Notes: generated from the letters alone by a model not told the origin. A stretch of DNA of 64,000 bases from Cryptomeria japonica (GCF_030272615.1 NC_081412.1:541402335-541466334); one strand, 5' to 3'; counted from the stretch's first letter, positions 50,419 through 63,056 are shown. Numbers and translations are program-made.

Positions 50419-51840
50419 TAATTGTATGATGAAAGAATAAGGATCCAGTCAACTATTGAGAGGCGGGGGGGTGAATCAGTAGATAGAAAAACTGAGAAAA
50501 TTTCACCCTTACTCAAAAATAGCGTCTCAAGTAAACTTTGAAGCTGACAAGTTAAACTACTAAAGTTAAATGCAATATCTTTGTCAAAATAAAATTTTTA
50601 GGATAAACCGGTCGACTATTACAATAGTTAATAGTAAACAACTGGAAACTTCTCAATCATCCAAATACTTTTACTTGAAAAAGTAAAACCTTATTTTAGA
50701 TTGTTACCGATTAACATAACTTATCAAAATGATTTAAGTAGTTAAGAGATTCAATCATAGAAACATAACCACAAAAACATTCACCACTTCACACAATATT
50801 TTTGACATGGAAACCCAAATGGGAAAAACAATGGTGAGATGAGACTCACAAGATAACTATCTGAACACTTCTGAAGTTCACCCTTTTAGGAGCCAAGCCT
50901 GTTAAAGCTTTTACAAAAAGTTATGTTAAGAACATATCCTGTTAGGAAGCACCCGGTTAAGGCATTGACTATAATGCCTTGTTAGGAGCAATACCCTATG
51001 AGGAGTAACGTTTGTAAAGGAATTAGAATCCAAGCTAATGGATCACCTGGTTAGAGTTTTTGAATAACACAAATATTCTTAGTGCTTACTCGGTTAGGGG
51101 ATTTTACTATTGTAATTGTTAGAAAATAATAGGGGTTTGTTGATCTGTTAGAATAGCACTTCACTTGCTTGTTCAGATCCTTTTCATGCTCTTATCTTCT
51201 TTTACACAAACTGCATATACATCATCCGGTTCGGCAACCTCACACTCAATTCAACTTTGCCAACACACTCAACAAAAACAACTCATCGACCTTATAAACA
51301 AATCAATTAGGTCGGTAACATAATAAAAACCTAATTCTCTCATAGAGATTACAAATAAGCTAGTTCGGGTATGACTGTTGGATTACATAGCAATCTCTGC
51401 ACATCATTCAAGAAATTCTCGACCGCTCCTTGATCACCGCTTCATCAAACAGTAACTCATCACACATTTTGCATTATATGCAATATACTTGCTCATTCCC
51501 AAGATAAAAAACATTAACTCAACGTGCCAAAAAATCTCCTCATATAATATGCATACATGTCATAATCATTACCACTCATCACCAGATCAAAAACCAATAT
51601 AACCAATTCACTAGACTTAATCGGTCAGGGTTTATCAAAACAATAGGTAGGGTTTACTAGTTTAACTCTCCAATTCTTAGCAATACCGGTTCACTCCACA
51701 AACTTACCTACTAGTTATAGTTCCTTTCACTTAGCTCTTCCTACCAGTTACAAAACAACATTACTAATAACATTACCGGTTTATTGAAATTAACGACAAC
51801 ATAATAAATCATTAATGAACTCTTCATGCAAATTGCAACG
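50419..51840 (-). repeat. 3' LTR of inner copia
   Basis: About 1.42 kb. Its terminal dinucleotide next to the polypurine tract is CG rather than CA on the plus strand, and the outer end reads TAATTGTA instead of TGATGGTC of the partner, so both ends have mutated. Confidence 0.9.
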
Positions 51841-52126
51841 ATCTCCCCCTTTGGCATTGATGGAAATACAAATATCAATACCATTAATTGTTGTGATTGT
51901 GAATAGGAATCTTGGTTTATATTACAATTCTTCACTTCCAAAAATCACATAGTTCTTCTCCCCCTTTGATAACAATGCCAAATTGAAAGTAAAATATGCA
52001 ATGTCAAACTCAATGATCAACATCAACAACTTGATGCTCCCCTTGTGGAATAACTCCACTCCTACACCAATCATCCTGCAAAATTTTTGCAAGTAGCTCT
52101 CGGACTGATGTAATCTACATCAAGCT

Positions 52127-55100
52127 TAATTGACCTCATGAAGGGTTACAACCCCTAGCTGACTTCTAAGATACTCAAAAGTACTCTTAGGCAGAGGTTT
52201 AGTAAAAATATCTGCAAGCTTCTTCCTGGTAGAAACATGCTCTAAGATCACATTTTTACTCTGCAATTTTTCTCTCAAGAAATGATACTTCAATTCAATG
52301 TGCTTGGTTCATGCATGTAAGACAAGGTTCTTTGAAATATTTATGGCACTAGTATTGTCACATAAGATCTTTACAGTTTCTGTAAACTTCATCTTAAAAC
52401 CTTCCAAAATGTGCCTCATCCAGATAGCCTGGGTACAATTCATATAAGTATCAACGTATTCAGCTTCAGTAGTAGACTATGAAATACAACTCTGCTTCTT
52501 GCTACTCCATGAAACAATTCTTCCTCTTAGAAAAAATGCTCCACCAGTTGTTCTTTTCCAATCATCAACATTACCTCCCCAATCTGCATCTGTGTACACC
52601 TTCAAGTCAAATTTTCCTTCATATGGATACCATAATCCATAGTCAATAGTACATTTCAAATATCAAAATATCCTCTTAGTTGCTATGAAATTTGTTTCCT
52701 TAAGATTATTCCAAAATATAGCAACTAGACCAACTGCATGAGCTATATCCAGTCTGTTGTGAACAACATAGTGCAATTTACCAATCATTGACCAGTACTC
52801 TTTTTCATCAATATATGTGGCATCATCTTCCTTAGACAACTTACAACCTTTAACCATTGGTGTCCCAACTAGTTTACAGTCACTCATACCAAATGTCTTT
52901 AACACCTCTTTTACATACTTAGACTATGAAATAAAAATACCACTCCTCATTTGTTGTATTTGCAAACCTATTAAAAAAATTATCTCTCCCACTAGAGACA
53001 TTTCAAACTCACATTTTATTTCATTTGCAAATCCATTGCTCATGTCATCATTTCCTCCAAATATGATATCATCCACAAACACTTCACTAACCAGTATCTT
53101 ATCTCCTTTAGATTTGAGATATATGTTGCTATCTTCACTAGTTCTTTGAAATCCTATCTTCATTAGGTGTGAATGAAGCCTTTCATACGATTCTCTCGGT
53201 GCTTGCTTTAATCCATATAGTGTCTTGTGCAACTTACATACCATGTCCTTTTTATCAGTTAAAGCATAACCATCTAGCTACTAAATTTATACCTCTTCTT
53301 CTAATATTCCACTCAAAAATATAGATTTCACATCCATCTGATATACATTGAATCTCTTATGAGTTGCAAAAGCCAGTAAAGTTTCGACACCTTCCAGTCT
53401 AGCAACTAGTGCAAAAGTCTCACCATAATCTTCTCCTTCTTCTTGTGCATAACCTTTGCAAACCAATCTAGCTTTGTTACGGACTACTACACCATCTTCA
53501 TTCAGCTTGTTCTTGAAAACACACTTAGTACCTATTACATTTTTATTCACCGATTGGGGTACTAGAGTCCATGTATTGTTCTTCTCAATTTGATCGAGCT
53601 CCTCCTCCATAGCTTTGACCCAATGATCATCTCCAAATGCTTCCTTATCAGTTCTAGGCTCAATAGTGGAGATCATGCAAGAATTCTCTCTAATTTTTCT
53701 TCTGGTTAGTACTTCAACATCCTTATCTCCAATAATCTGGTCAAGATTGTGATTGAGTCTCACATACCTTGGAATAACATGATAATTTTCTTCAGGTTCT
53801 GGTTTAATTGGTACATCAGTATTTGCTTTATCGGTTTCAGGTTTCACAGGTTCTAGTTCCAAAAATAAAATGCAAGGATCTTCATCCTTTTCCTCCACAT
53901 TGGTTTCCCCTAGGACTTCGGGATACTCATCCACTCGAACATCGACACTTTCAATGATTCTCTATGTTCGATTGTTGTAGCATTTGTAATATTTACTCTT
54001 GGTGGAATAACCAAGAAATATACCTTCATCACTTTTCGCCTCAAACTTGCTAATATAGTCACCTCTCTTAATAAAACTTTTCTACCAAATATCTTGAAAT
54101 AACCAACATTAGGTGATCTACCATACCAGTATTTATAAGGAGTCTTATTCTTACCTCTTTTTACCAAAATACTATTCATTGTGTAGATAGTTGTGCTGAC
54201 AACTTCTCTCCAAAAGGTTTTAGCAACACCTCCTTTGTATCAACATTGTCCTAGCAGCTTCAACAAATGACTGGTTGTTCCTCTCTGCAATACCATTCTT
54301 TTGTGGTGTCCTCGGTGCAGAAATTTGTTGTTTGATACCATTCTCTTCAAAATATCTAGTGAATTCCTCATAAGTAAATTAACTACCTTGATCAGTCCTT
54401 AGAAAATTTATCTTCTTTCTACTCTCATTTTCAACTAAGGCTTTGAATGCCTTGAATTTTTCAAATGCCTCTATTTTATCTTTCAAGAATGTGACCCACA
54501 TGATCCTTAACAATCATCAGTGAAGATCATGAAATATATATCACCTTGAATAATTTTAGTCCTAATTGGTCCACATAGCTTTGTATGATCCAAATCTAAT
54601 AGATTCTCTATTGAAAAAGACTTGCTCTTGAAAGTTGAGGATGTCATCTTTCCCAACTGACATTCCTTATATAGAGCATTAACCGGTTTGTCTAACTATG
54701 GCAAACCTCTCACTGTCTTGGACTTACTCAATTTAATAATGTTATCAAAATTCAAATGACGAAATCTCCTATGCCAAAGCCAACAATCATCCATTTTATC
54801 AATTAAATAGTTGTTGACATTAGGATTTAGGTGAAACAAGTTACCTTTAGTCTGTCTGTCGATTGCAATCAGTTCACCTTTGCTCCCATAGATTTTGCAC
54901 ACACCGTTCTTAAACTCCAATGGGTATCCTCTATCATTGAGTTGAGCAACACTCAAAAGATTATTTTTAGACCTTCAACCCAGTAGACATCATCTACACT
55001 TCTCTTCCCATTAAGAGAAATAGTTCCTTTAACTTTAACCATGTAGGGTGAGTCATTACCAAATCTTACAACTCTACCATCAAATTCCTTCAAAGAAAGA

Positions 55101-56196
55101 AATTTGTTCTGATCATCAGTCATGTGATGTGAGAAACCACTATCAATGATCCAATCATTAGAATTATCCATGTGAGAAAATAAAGATTTCTTATCAGATG
55201 TCTCCTCTTTAATGGCTACAAAGACAATGTCTTCTTTAGCATCACCTTCAGATTCCTCAATAGTTATACCATCATCAATTGCAATAAGACAATCTCTTTT
55301 TCCTTTTCCCTTGTACTTCTTGAACTTCTCTCATTTGTGCTCATTATCACCATTAGGACAGTTAGTGGCTATGTGTCCAATCTTGTTGCATGCAAAACAT
55401 TTTGAAGGTAATTTACCTTTGTATTTACCAGTAACTCTAGGCAATCGCTTAGCCAACAATGCTTCAAGCTTAACCAAACTCTCTTCATCATCAATTTCTC
55501 TGCTGGATCTAGATTCATGATAGTGACTAACATCTCTACTTTTCCTCATAGATGGGTTAAAAACAATAGCTCTAAATGTTGATTCAAATTCTTGAATACT
55601 ACCATCATAACCATTTAATTCAAAAGCAGTAAGTTTACCAATGATGGAGTCAAGGGTTACCTTGGTTTTGTCAATTCACTTTAGCTCCTGAATGGCTATA
55701 ACTCGGATAGCATAGACTGGTAGGAAGGTTATCAACACCTTACTAACTACTATGGCATCATTCATTTTACCACCAGCACTCTTGATCTTTCCAACTATCT
55801 CTTTTATCCTCTCACCATATTGTTGGATATTCTAGCCATCTGCATGTCATCAAACATCCCTTTTAGACTCTCTTCCTTGGAAATCTTCACATGTTCATCA
55901 CCGCTATAAATCTCTTCAATTTTCTTCCATACCTCATATGTAGTCTCCAGACCATGAACATCAACATATTCTGCATCAGACAAAGAACTAATAATAGCCT
56001 CCAGTGCTTAGTTGTTTTCTTGTTGCTCTTTTTTTTTATCATCATTCATAATCCCACTAGGTGCAACATATTGAGTATTAACATGTTCCCAGTATTTATT
56101 TCCAAGACTCTTGATATAAATTTTAAAGTTGTTACTCCATATCTTGTAGTTTTCTCTGTTAAACTTTGGACCTTCCTTCTGCATCATGTTCAACAA
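52127..56196 (-). pseudogene. Inner copia gag-pol polyprotein (frameshifted)
   Basis: Gag begins at ATG 56196 (FNRENYKIWSNNFKIYIKS). It continues through a zinc knuckle with all four ligands (CFACNKIGHIATNC, about 55362-55403), a protease with intact Asp-Ser-Gly (WIIDSGFSHHM, about 55115-55150) and the pre-integrase domain (LWHRRFRHLNFDNI). The integrase is interrupted by stops and shifts (54690-53910). RT is at 53934-52924, with the catalytic box FVDDIIFGG and LYGLKQAPR. RNase H is at 52659-52127 (VYTDADWGG, TEAEY, ADIFTKPL). The RT box has Phe for the common Tyr. Breaks at several places, notably in gag, integrase and between 52905 and 52659, mean no full polyprotein can be made. It is much better preserved than the outer element. 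Confidence 0.92.
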
Positions 56197-56259
56197 GATC
56201 TTTACCTAAAGTTGTTAGGCTTAGACCCCAAAGGACTTGAGAAGTGATCCGATACCAAT

Positions 56260-57673
56260 TGATGGTCTGATGAAAGAATAAGGATCCAGTCAACTATTGA
56301 GAGGAGGGGTGAATTAGTAGATAGAAAAATTGATAAAATTTCACCTTACTTAGAAATAGCCTCTCTAGTAAACTTTGAAACTAACAAGTTAAACCACTGA
56401 ACTTAAATGTAATATCTCTATCAAAATAAAACTATCAAGATAAACTCATTGACTGTTACAATAGTTCACAGTAAACAACTTGAAACTTATCAATCATCCA
56501 AATACATTTACTTGACATAAGTAAAACCTTATTTTAGATTGTTACCGATTAACATAACTTATCAAAATGATTTAAGTAGTTAAACAATTCAATCATAGAA
56601 ATATAACCACAAAAACATTCACCACTTCACATAATATTTTTGACATGGAAACCCAAATGGGAAAAACCATGGTGAGATGAGACTCACAAGATAACTATCT
56701 GACCTCTTCTAAAGTTTGCCCTATTAGGAGCCAAGCTAGTTAAAGCTTTTACAAAAAAATTTGTTAAGAATATATCCTATTAGGGACCACCCGGTTAAGG
56801 GATTGACTATAATGCCTTGTTAGAATCAATACCCTATGAGAAGTAACCTTTGTAGGGGATTTAGAATCCAATCTAATGGATCACCTAGTTAGAGAATTTG
56901 AATAACATAAATCTTGTTAGAGCTTACCTAGTTAGGGGATTTAACTGTTGTAATTTTAGAAAACAACAGGGGTTTGTTGATCTATTAGAATATCACTTCG
57001 CTTTCTTGTTCAAATCCTTTTCATTATCTTATATGCTTTTACACAAATTGTAGATATATCATCTGATTCGACAACCTCACACTCAATTCAACTTTGCCAA
57101 TACACTTAACAAAAATAACTCATCGACCTTATAAACAAATCAATTAGGTCGGTAACACAACAAAAACATAATTCTCTCATAGAGATTACAAACAATTAAG
57201 TTTAGGTATGATTGTTGGATTACATAACAATCTTTGCACATCATTCAAGAAAGTCTCAACCGCTCCTTGATCACCACTTGATCAAACTCGGTAACTCATC
57301 ATGCATTTTGCATTACATGCAATATACTTTCTCATTACCAAGATAAAAAAAACTAACTCTACATGCCAAAAAATCTCCTCATACAATATGCATACATGTC
57401 ATAATCATTACTGCTCATCATTAGATCATAAACCAATATAACCAATTCACTAGACTTAATCGGTTAGGGTTTATCAAAAAAACAGGTAGGGTTTACCAGT
57501 TCAACTCTCCAATTCTTAGCAATAGCGATTCACTCCATAAACTTACCTACCAGTTACAGTTCCTTTCACTTAGCTCTTCCATAAAACAACATTATACCAA
57601 TAACATTACCAGTTTATTTACATCAATGACAACATAACAAATCATTAATGCAATCTTCATGCAAATGGCAACA
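56260..57673 (-). repeat. 5' LTR of inner copia
   Basis: About 1.41 kb, TG...CA ends on the plus strand, followed inward by the primer site. Roughly one base in ten differs from the 3' copy over the stretch I compared, implying an old insertion. Confidence 0.9.
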
Positions 57674-57678
57674 GAGGC

Positions 57679-59303
57679 TTCACAATCTTAGGTAAATCTC
57701 TAACTGCCTTAGTTAAATTGATCTTTACAATGCAATCAAAATTTACATGACACAACCTCTTATACCATAGCCAACTTTCATCAATATGTGCAATCAAAGA
57801 TGTTTTTTCACCAGAGTTCAAATGAAAGATGTTGCCTTTTATCTGTGTGCCAATTGCAATCTCCAATCCCGATTTGATAATGATTTTGCACTTTCCATCC
57901 TTGAATTTTAATTGAAATCTTTTGTCTACTAATTGTCCTACACTCAAAAGATTATGCTTTAGGCCTTCAACATAATAGACATTTTTAGTGTTATTCTTAC
58001 CATCCGATGAAATGATTCCTCTTGCTTTGATCATGCATGCTTTGTTATTATCAAATCTGACTTGACCACCATCAAATTCTTGCAAGGTTAGAAACTTTCT
58101 TTTTTATCCTATCATATGATGAGAACGTCCATTATCTATCACCCATTCAACTTTGTCTTCAACTTTTTCTGCAAGGGCCTTTTCTTCATTTTTGATAACT
58201 GGTTTTGGATCATCTTCCTTCATGGCATAAATTACCTTGTCTCTTCCATTTTCAGATCCACTAGTTGAATCTCTTATTGGTTCTTCCTCTGAGTTATCAA
58301 TTACTCCTTCCTCATCAGCATAGTAGCATGATTATTTGTTGTTTTTATTGCACTAATGCTTGATCTAATATTCAAGGTTAGGCTTAAAAGATATGCTTTC
58401 TCTTTCTTCTAATTTTGAATTCCTTTCAAGACATCTAGGTGCAAAATGACCTATCTTATTATATGCAAAACATTTGAAATGAGATTTTCCTTCATACTTA
58501 CTTCTTGTCGAACCTTTAGGTATCCTTCTAGAAAATGGGGCTTCAAGTTTCTCAAGCTCTTCATCTTCTTTCCTAATCTCTTCCAATTCCTTTGCATACA
58601 AAACTCTCCAATCTTGCTTGTCAGTTGATGATGTAGATGCCTTAAATGCAGTATTAATCTTTACAGCTCCTGGAGGACCAAATTCTTCAAGCTCAAAAGC
58701 TTATATCTTCCCAAAAAGAGTATCTCTATTGACAGAAGAATTAGGCATGGTTCTTAGCTCATTAATTGCAGTTAACTTCATCTTATTTGCTAGTGGAAAA
58801 ACCCTCAATACTTTTGAAACAATCTCTTCCTTGCTTAGAGATCCACCATTGGACTGAATTCCTAATACAATTTTATCGACCCTTTCCATGAATACAAAAA
58901 TTATTTCATCTTCCTCAATCTTCAATTTTTTATATCTTACTCGATAACATTCAAGTTTTTGAATTTTAACAGTGGGATCACCTTCATTTAGAGTCTCAAA
59001 CTTGTCCCATATAGCTTCTACCTATGATTTATCTGATAATCCCATGATCTGTTGATCTGATAAGGTGCTTAAGGGAGCTTCTCTAGCTCTATAGTCATTT
59101 TCAATGTTCTTTTCCAAGTTTGTCAGTACAGGATTCCCAAATGCTGGATCATGAGGAATGTAACCTTTCTGAGTTATTTCCCAAATTTTCTTCCCAGTGC
59201 ATCTTAAATGAGTCTCCATCTGAATTTTCCATACTCCATAGTTTGTGCCATCAAGCCTAGGGCTATCCTTCCAGTAAAAAATAGTTGAACTATTAGTTGA
59301 CAT
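57679..59303 (-). pseudogene. Outer copia gag, protease and pre-integrase (5' half)
   Basis: Gag starts at ATG 59303 (RLDGTNYGVWKIQMETHL, the usual copia opening) and continues in pieces at 58925-58701 and 58601-58365. Its zinc knuckle reads CFAYNKIGHFAPRC, with Tyr replacing the second Cys. The protease motif reads WVIDNGRSHHM (about 58100-58135), with Asn in place of the Ser of Asp-Ser-Gly and a stop just after. The pre-integrase domain (58085-57679; ESWLWYKRLCHVNFD) is cut by the inner copia insertion. Several stops separate the parts. The element is dead, and both the zinc knuckle and protease had lost key residues. Confidence 0.85.
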
Positions 59304-59361
59304 AGGATCTTTCTCAAGTAGTTAAGCTTCTTCAAAAAGAGGACCAAACTCTGATACCAAT

Positions 59362-60550
59362 TGTTAGGATAACCGGTAGATAACTGAGAGGGGGGTGAAT
59401 CAAATGTCAACAGATTATGTGAATTAAAGAACTTAAAACCTTTTATTGGAATATAAGAAAACATATACTGAAATAACTTATAAACAATTAAAGCACAATT
59501 GAAAACCAAAGAATTAATACCTTGCAACCATAACACATAACACCATGATTTGTACGTGGAAAACCCGGTACAAGGAAAAACCACGAAGAGAAACTACCCA
59601 CAATTAGATGATACTTTTACAGAAAGTATATGATTACAATAGGGGCCTACACATGGAGGAAGGTAGACTTCCTAGAATGCATTGCTCATCACAATGGAGT
59701 CTCACTAACTACAAAATAGGTCAACCACCTCAAAATGCTTAGACAACAATCCGGAAAGAAGAATTGCCTATGATACCATCAAACATGCCAGATTACAGTT
59801 TCGGTTAAGCTCAATACCGGATATATAAAACCTCTTACATTAACTCAACTCAATCACCTATGATCAGCCAAATCCTCTGCATAAATAATTATTACATTAT
59901 TCGCTCCTTTCCTGTGATCTACAATGAGATCTTACAAATATTTATACAAGCACTAGACCTAAACAATTAGGTCAGCCACCTAGATGATAATTCAATAGAT
60001 CTATTACATAATCCAAAAATAAAATCATAAAACATGTTGGCCTAAGGCCAAATAAACATCATCCAATTAATAAAACATCCCGAAAGCGCATCAAAATGAT
60101 CCAGCAACACATTTCATGAAACCAGTCCATAACCTAGATAGCACCAGACCTAAATTAGATCCACAAACACCAAAGAAATGACACCAATCAATCGAGGCAT
60201 GAACACAATCACCATCAGCATTCTGAATCCCTTCTAGAAGCTGCACGAACACAACTTAGCATTACATCAAAGATCTTCAATAAACCGCTGTCAATGAAAT
60301 GCTTACCGGACCTACAAAGAAGGCTTACTAGAACATCAGATAGAATCTGATCATTAAGTCACAACCAACTAAGTGAAACATACTTCAGAAGCATATGAAC
60401 CATTAATACAAACTTATGCCATCATTTAGACCATACCGATGACAATCAACTGATAATCTTCCCAATCCAATCCTTCTACTAGAAGCTGGTAAACAACCAT
60501 AACAACTAGTGTTGACATCAATGACAAAAAATCAATGCAACAAATAATCA
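59362..60550 (-). mobile_element. 5' LTR of the outer copia element
   Basis: It starts TGTTAGGATAACC on the plus strand, directly preceded by the inverted primer site (CTGATACCA, 59351-59359). Similarity to the left copy fades near 60550, about 15-20 bp short of the expected end, where sequence of a different LTR begins. Confidence 0.82.
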
Positions 60551-61368
60551 GTGTTGATTTCAGATCCACAACTGTGAACCACCTTATTAGAGGATTTACA
60601 AATGGTTTGACTAGACCTACCCAGTTAAGGGTTTCAGCCTTGTCAAAGAGATTAGTAATCAACAAGTCAATGATCTAGAAAGTAGCACACAATGCTTGAT
60701 TAGATCCTTGATTGTTCTCTATTAATGCATTTCAGCATTACTTTAGTCTTCTATCCTTTGCATGTTTTATCTTTATCGCACGATGCTTCTATATCAACTT
60801 CACTCCTTAAACATACATACATACATACATTCATTACTATAAAACCCTAGACATGATGTCCTTAAATAGGAAGCTGGTTTCATGTCAGTCCAATGAGATT
60901 GAATTACAATTTCCTAGGTTCAAATAATCTAGACACATTTGGTAAAACAACACAGAAGCACCACCAAAGTGTCAGTAGATGATAACTCATCACACTCTAC
61001 AATTTTATCGGTTAAACACAGTATACCGATTACCGATAACCAAAGACTGGTAAACAAGAACATAGTGTTTCGATCAAAAAGATTGACTGTTGCTAGGGGT
61101 CCTTGTTTTGCTTGAGGTCTTCATACCACTTGATGTCTTCATACCGCTTGAGGTCTTCATACTGCTTTAGGTCTTCGTTCATGCTTTGATCGGTAAGCAT
61201 TTTCTGCAAAACATCGAGAGTCTACTACAAACAAAGACTATTCATTCAATGACATATAATACCAGTGTGAATAATCAACACATATTACCGGTGGAGAATA
61301 ACCCATACATAAAATAATTGTGTGTCCATCAATGACAATCACAACTAAACATCATCAAAATATAGCCA
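60551..61368 (-). mobile_element. Partial 3' LTR of a gag-only element
   Basis: From GATTTCAGATCCACAAC (about 60556) it matches the right-hand LTR from 63373 onward. It ends TATAGCCA before the inverted polypurine tract CTCCCCCTTT (61371-61380). The first ~360 bp of this LTR are missing at the junction with the copia LTR. Confidence 0.75.
61110..61180. repeat. 18-bp tandem repeat in the LTR
   Basis: CTTGAGGTCTTCATACC(A/G) occurs about 3.5 times. The same array appears in the partner LTR at 63938-64000. Confidence 0.85.
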
Positions 61369-63013
61369 ATCTCCCCCTTTGGCATTGATGGCAAATTGTG
61401 TGTCCATCAATGAATCGCTCTTGTTGTGCTGCTCAAGCTAGAAAAATTCTTTTTTAAAAATAGGTAAGTGAAAAAGATGACAAAAGTCACTTTTAAGCAT
61501 GCTCCTACCTACCATAATAAATGCATCACTGATAGGGTACAAACCCTAACTTTACCACTTCATTTCTTCTATCGGATGACAGGTAACCGATACTGATAAA
61601 ACACTTTACCGATACACACTGGGTGTCTGAAACATTGTTACCGTTATGTTCCCCCTTAAGCTTTTCAAATCTTAGTTTGTCAGTTCAAGGCTCTCCACAC
61701 TGGTGTAGGAACTGGTACATCTTGTTGCTCCTCTTCAGATTTCTTCTTCCAAATTTTATTCATATCAGCCTGAATGGTTTCAACATCAACCTTTCATTCA
61801 AGGTAGACCGGTATGTCTCTCGATGGATTCTTTTTCAGTTTGCATGTTCTAGCAATATATCCTGGTTTCTGACAATGATAGCATACCATACTAGGTGCTC
61901 TCCATGGTCTGGTGTTCACATTTCCATTCTTCCTCTTTCATGTTGCAGCAGTGTGACCGCTACCACGATAGATCAAACAGGTTTCTCTCCAATCGGTTGA
62001 CGCTTCATAACCATTTGACCGATGTTCATAGGTTCTATACTGGTTCGAGTTCCAATTCATAGGAGGTTCCTGGACAATCCCTCTTGGTCTCGGTGCATAG
62101 ACTCCAGAGTTATTTATAATCATTTTGCACTCAAAAGATCTATTCCCAAACTTGTTGATGCATAAAAATAACCATTAAATCTACCAGTTCTATCCTTATT
62201 GTTATACATATTGTTTTGCATGTAAGGAAAATTGTTATAAGCCTTTCTCCTACATACATTGGCAGTATGTCCTTCCTTAAGATAGTTAAAGCATATAGGT
62301 TTGAACTTTTTCTTGCCTTTGCTTTAGTTGATCTTAGGTGTTGATTTCTCCTTTGGTGAACTAGTCTTGGTTCAAGAGGTTTTACCTTCCTCATATGCAG
62401 AGAAACCAAGCCCAAAGGTATCCTTTGATAGCTTCATTGTTTCCAGCTTTTGGTCCAACTTCGTAGCACTTCGGTTGAACTTTGAAAGTATCTCCTTTGT
62501 CTTAGCAAGTTCCTTGGAAAGAGCATCATGTTTTTCATCAAGGTTTCATTCTGAGAAATGGCTGCATTGAGGTCTGCTTCCATATCTTCTTCTCTTCCTT
62601 ACCCTCTTGCAGATAAGCGGTAATGGTACCAATTTCTTGGTTTAACTTAAAGATCTCACACTCCTTGTCCTTCACTAGATCTTCAACTTTTCTTTTATTT
62701 TCTAGCTCCTGGCTCATTTTGATAGTCAGTCCTTCCAGCTCCCTCCTTAGGTTATTTTTGGACTCATTCAATTTCTGCACTTCTTGGACTAGAGCATCCA
62801 TGTCTACTTCACCAAAAGAGTTGTTTTTAGTGATTTCCATCATTTTCTCAGCAAGATCTCTTCTTTTGGCTAAAGAGGCTTTATATTTGATCTTCAGTTC
62901 ATCATGAGCTCTTTCAAATTCAGCCAAATGGTGAGTGAGTTCCCTCATGTTGTATTCCCCCATATCTCCTTTCAAGTGGTTAGACTTAGAGAAAGTTTGG
63001 CTCTTATACCAAT
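61369..63013 (-). mobile_element. Internal region of a gag-only LTR retrotransposon
   Basis: A 1.65 kb interior lies between polypurine tract (61371-61380) and inverted primer site (TGGTATAAGAGCC read on minus, about 62999-63011). It codes only gag-like protein on the minus strand. There is no protease, integrase or reverse transcriptase space. It must depend on a helper copia element with similar ends. Confidence 0.75.
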
Positions 63014-63056
63014 TGATGAATACTAAGACGGGGGGTGAATTACTATGCCCAAACAC
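61800..63056 (-). pseudogene. Gag-like coiled-coil protein with three degenerate zinc knuckles
   Basis: Reading from the right, 63056-62538 gives a charged, heptad-rich coiled coil (YNMRELTHHLAEFERAHDE, then repeated Glu/Lys/Leu segments to about residue 150). Its first ~30 residues overlap the primer site and LTR, so the true start is probably the Met in GDMGEYNMREL near 62965. After a frame change come three zinc-knuckle-like motifs: CFNYLKEGHTANVC (about 62255-62300), CLIYRGSGH ending in a stop where the last Cys is due (about 61940-61980), and CYHCQKPGYIARTC (about 61840-61885). Each has lost one ligand: Cys to Tyr twice, with a Cys to stop in the second, and His to Tyr in the third. A nucleocapsid-like RNA-binding role is inferred for the ancestral protein. 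Confidence 0.6.

Larger units (their letters stand above)
50419..57673 (-). mobile_element. Inner full-length Ty1/copia element nested in the outer copia
   Basis: Inverted LTR copies 50419-51840 and 56260-57673 enclose gag-pol on the minus strand. GAGGC occurs directly outside both ends (50414-50418 and 57674-57678). Removing the element and one GAGGC rejoins the outer element's pre-integrase domain in frame, with the expected Pro-Val-Cys-x-x-Cys zinc-binding text following Ile-Val-Lys-Pro. The primer site (TGGTATCGG read inverted) is at about 56249-56257 and the polypurine tract at 51841-51852. Domain order PR-IN-RT-RH defines Ty1/copia. Confidence 0.95.

Noticed and set aside
52817-53149. 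110-residue plus-strand frame
   Set aside because: Antisense to the inner copia RT, whose domain motifs are clear on the minus strand.
46921-60562. TTTCA as target duplication of the outer copia
   Set aside because: The right-hand copy is not next to a proper LTR end, and the left flank does not match the interrupted LTR; a 5-mer match can occur by chance.
62328-62907. Plus-strand frames of 80-94 residues in the gag-only element
   Set aside because: Antisense to the coiled-coil gag frame; Ser/Phe-rich mirror of Glu/Lys codons.
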